From Betaproteobacteria bacterium (GTDB lineage Bacteria; Pseudomonadota; Gammaproteobacteria; Burkholderiales; SG8-41): a stretch of 6,259 bases of DNA. Shown here piece after piece: positions 5,909 through 6,259 of the stretch. The notes beneath the pieces were generated by a model that saw only the letters and a list, made by a program, of their open reading frames with translations, searched no databases and was not told the DNA's origin. The stretch's first letter is position 1. Each line of letters opens with the position of its first letter. The position numbers and the translations under genes are program-made. The stretch is taken from assembly GCA_023266245.1 (NCBI GenBank), contig JAHFRO010000094.1:1-6259 (forward strand), in the 5' to 3' direction.

Positions 5909-6259
5909 CTACTGCGGAGATGCGCCTCCGGATGCGGCGGGATCGGTGCCGCCCCGCGGCGTCTTTCCCCGGCGCGGCGCGCTCTTCACCGCGGCCGGCG
6001 CGATGTCGCGCTTTTCCACGCCGGGATACATCTTCAACACCTGTGTGGTGTCCCCGCTTTTGAGCACCACTTCGTTCTCCGCCACCTTGATAAGCACGGC
6101 ATCGCCGTACTTCTCCCCGAGCTTTACCATCTCGCCGTTGATGATCGCCGCTCTGCGCGTGGACGAGATCATCACCGACTGCAGCACCAGCCCGCCGCCT
6201 GCATCTCCCGCCACATCGGGCTCGCCCGTCGCGAAGCTTCCCGGCGGACGGGTCGGGTC
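5909..6259 (-). CDS. mshK: Probable MSHA biogenesis protein MshK, 5' end off the window
   Basis: The frame is open from the window edge to TAG at 5909, giving 116 visible residues. The first visible residues are DPTRPP, the motif that typically starts the mature part of MshK and related periplasmic pilus or secretion proteins (GspB/PilP-like), so the signal peptide and true start probably lie just outside the window. A GTG at 6214 is an internal codon and not a credible start. The core, LQSVMISSTRRAAIING then GEKYGDAVLIKVAENEVVL and TQVLKMYP, follows the MshK pattern: a small beta-rich domain resembling LQSI...AILN...G..V...I..D.V.L as I recall it. The last roughly 30 residues are Lys/Arg/Pro/Gly-rich and probably disordered. 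The gene is 14 nt upstream of mshL in the same direction. The sequence family is short and weakly conserved, so the call leans on context. Confidence 0.72.
   Translation of the reverse strand, partial: DPTRPPGSFATGEPDVAGDAGGGLVLQSVMISSTRRAAIINGEMVKLGEKYGDAVLIKVAENEVVLKSGDTTQVLKMYPGVEKRDIAPAAVKSAPRRGKTPRGGTDPAASGGASPQ

Overview
The window is GC-rich and fully coding in character. It looks chromosomal and proteobacterial, most likely a betaproteobacterium. That placement is inferred from base composition, a ComF-family gene beside bioB, and a cluster for an MSHA-type (type IVa-like) pilus; no rRNA or other phylogenetic marker is present. No tRNA, rRNA, CRISPR array, transposase or phage gene was seen.

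Layout from left to right. (1) Positions 1-955, minus strand: bioB (biotin synthase), its C-terminal end cut off by the window edge. (2) Positions 956-1015: a 60-nt divergent intergenic region with a perfect 17-bp palindrome. (3) Positions 1016-1735, plus strand: a ComF/GntX-family phosphoribosyltransferase-like protein with two zinc-finger-like cysteine clusters. (4) Positions 1736-1835: a convergent intergenic gap almost filled by degenerate 7-nt repeats and a GC-rich hairpin. (5) Positions 1836-6259, minus strand, transcribed right to left: mshK-like (5' end off the window), mshL (lipoprotein secretin), a 148-nt repeat-filled gap, mshM (ExeA-like AAA ATPase with a C-terminal membrane anchor) and mshN (membrane-anchored TPR protein).

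The four msh genes form one transcriptional direction. mshK and mshL are 14 nt apart with a strong Shine-Dalgarno site, and mshM and mshN overlap by ATGA. Their inferred joint job is the outer-membrane and periplasmic part of an MSHA-like pilus: MshL forms the secretin pore, MshK is a probable periplasmic partner, and MshM and MshN are inner-membrane-anchored factors. The usual following genes (mshE ATPase, mshG platform, pilins) do not follow mshN, because the cluster ends against comF.

The oddest non-coding signal is a pair of intergenic elements (1743-1834 and 4016-4152). Both are built from short heptad arrays (consensus close to GAMYCGN) facing each other in opposite orientations. One sits at a convergent gene end. 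The other sits inside the msh operon and reaches within 6 nt of the mshM start codon. The rest of the window is conventional core-genome content, and no clearly new multi-gene system was found.
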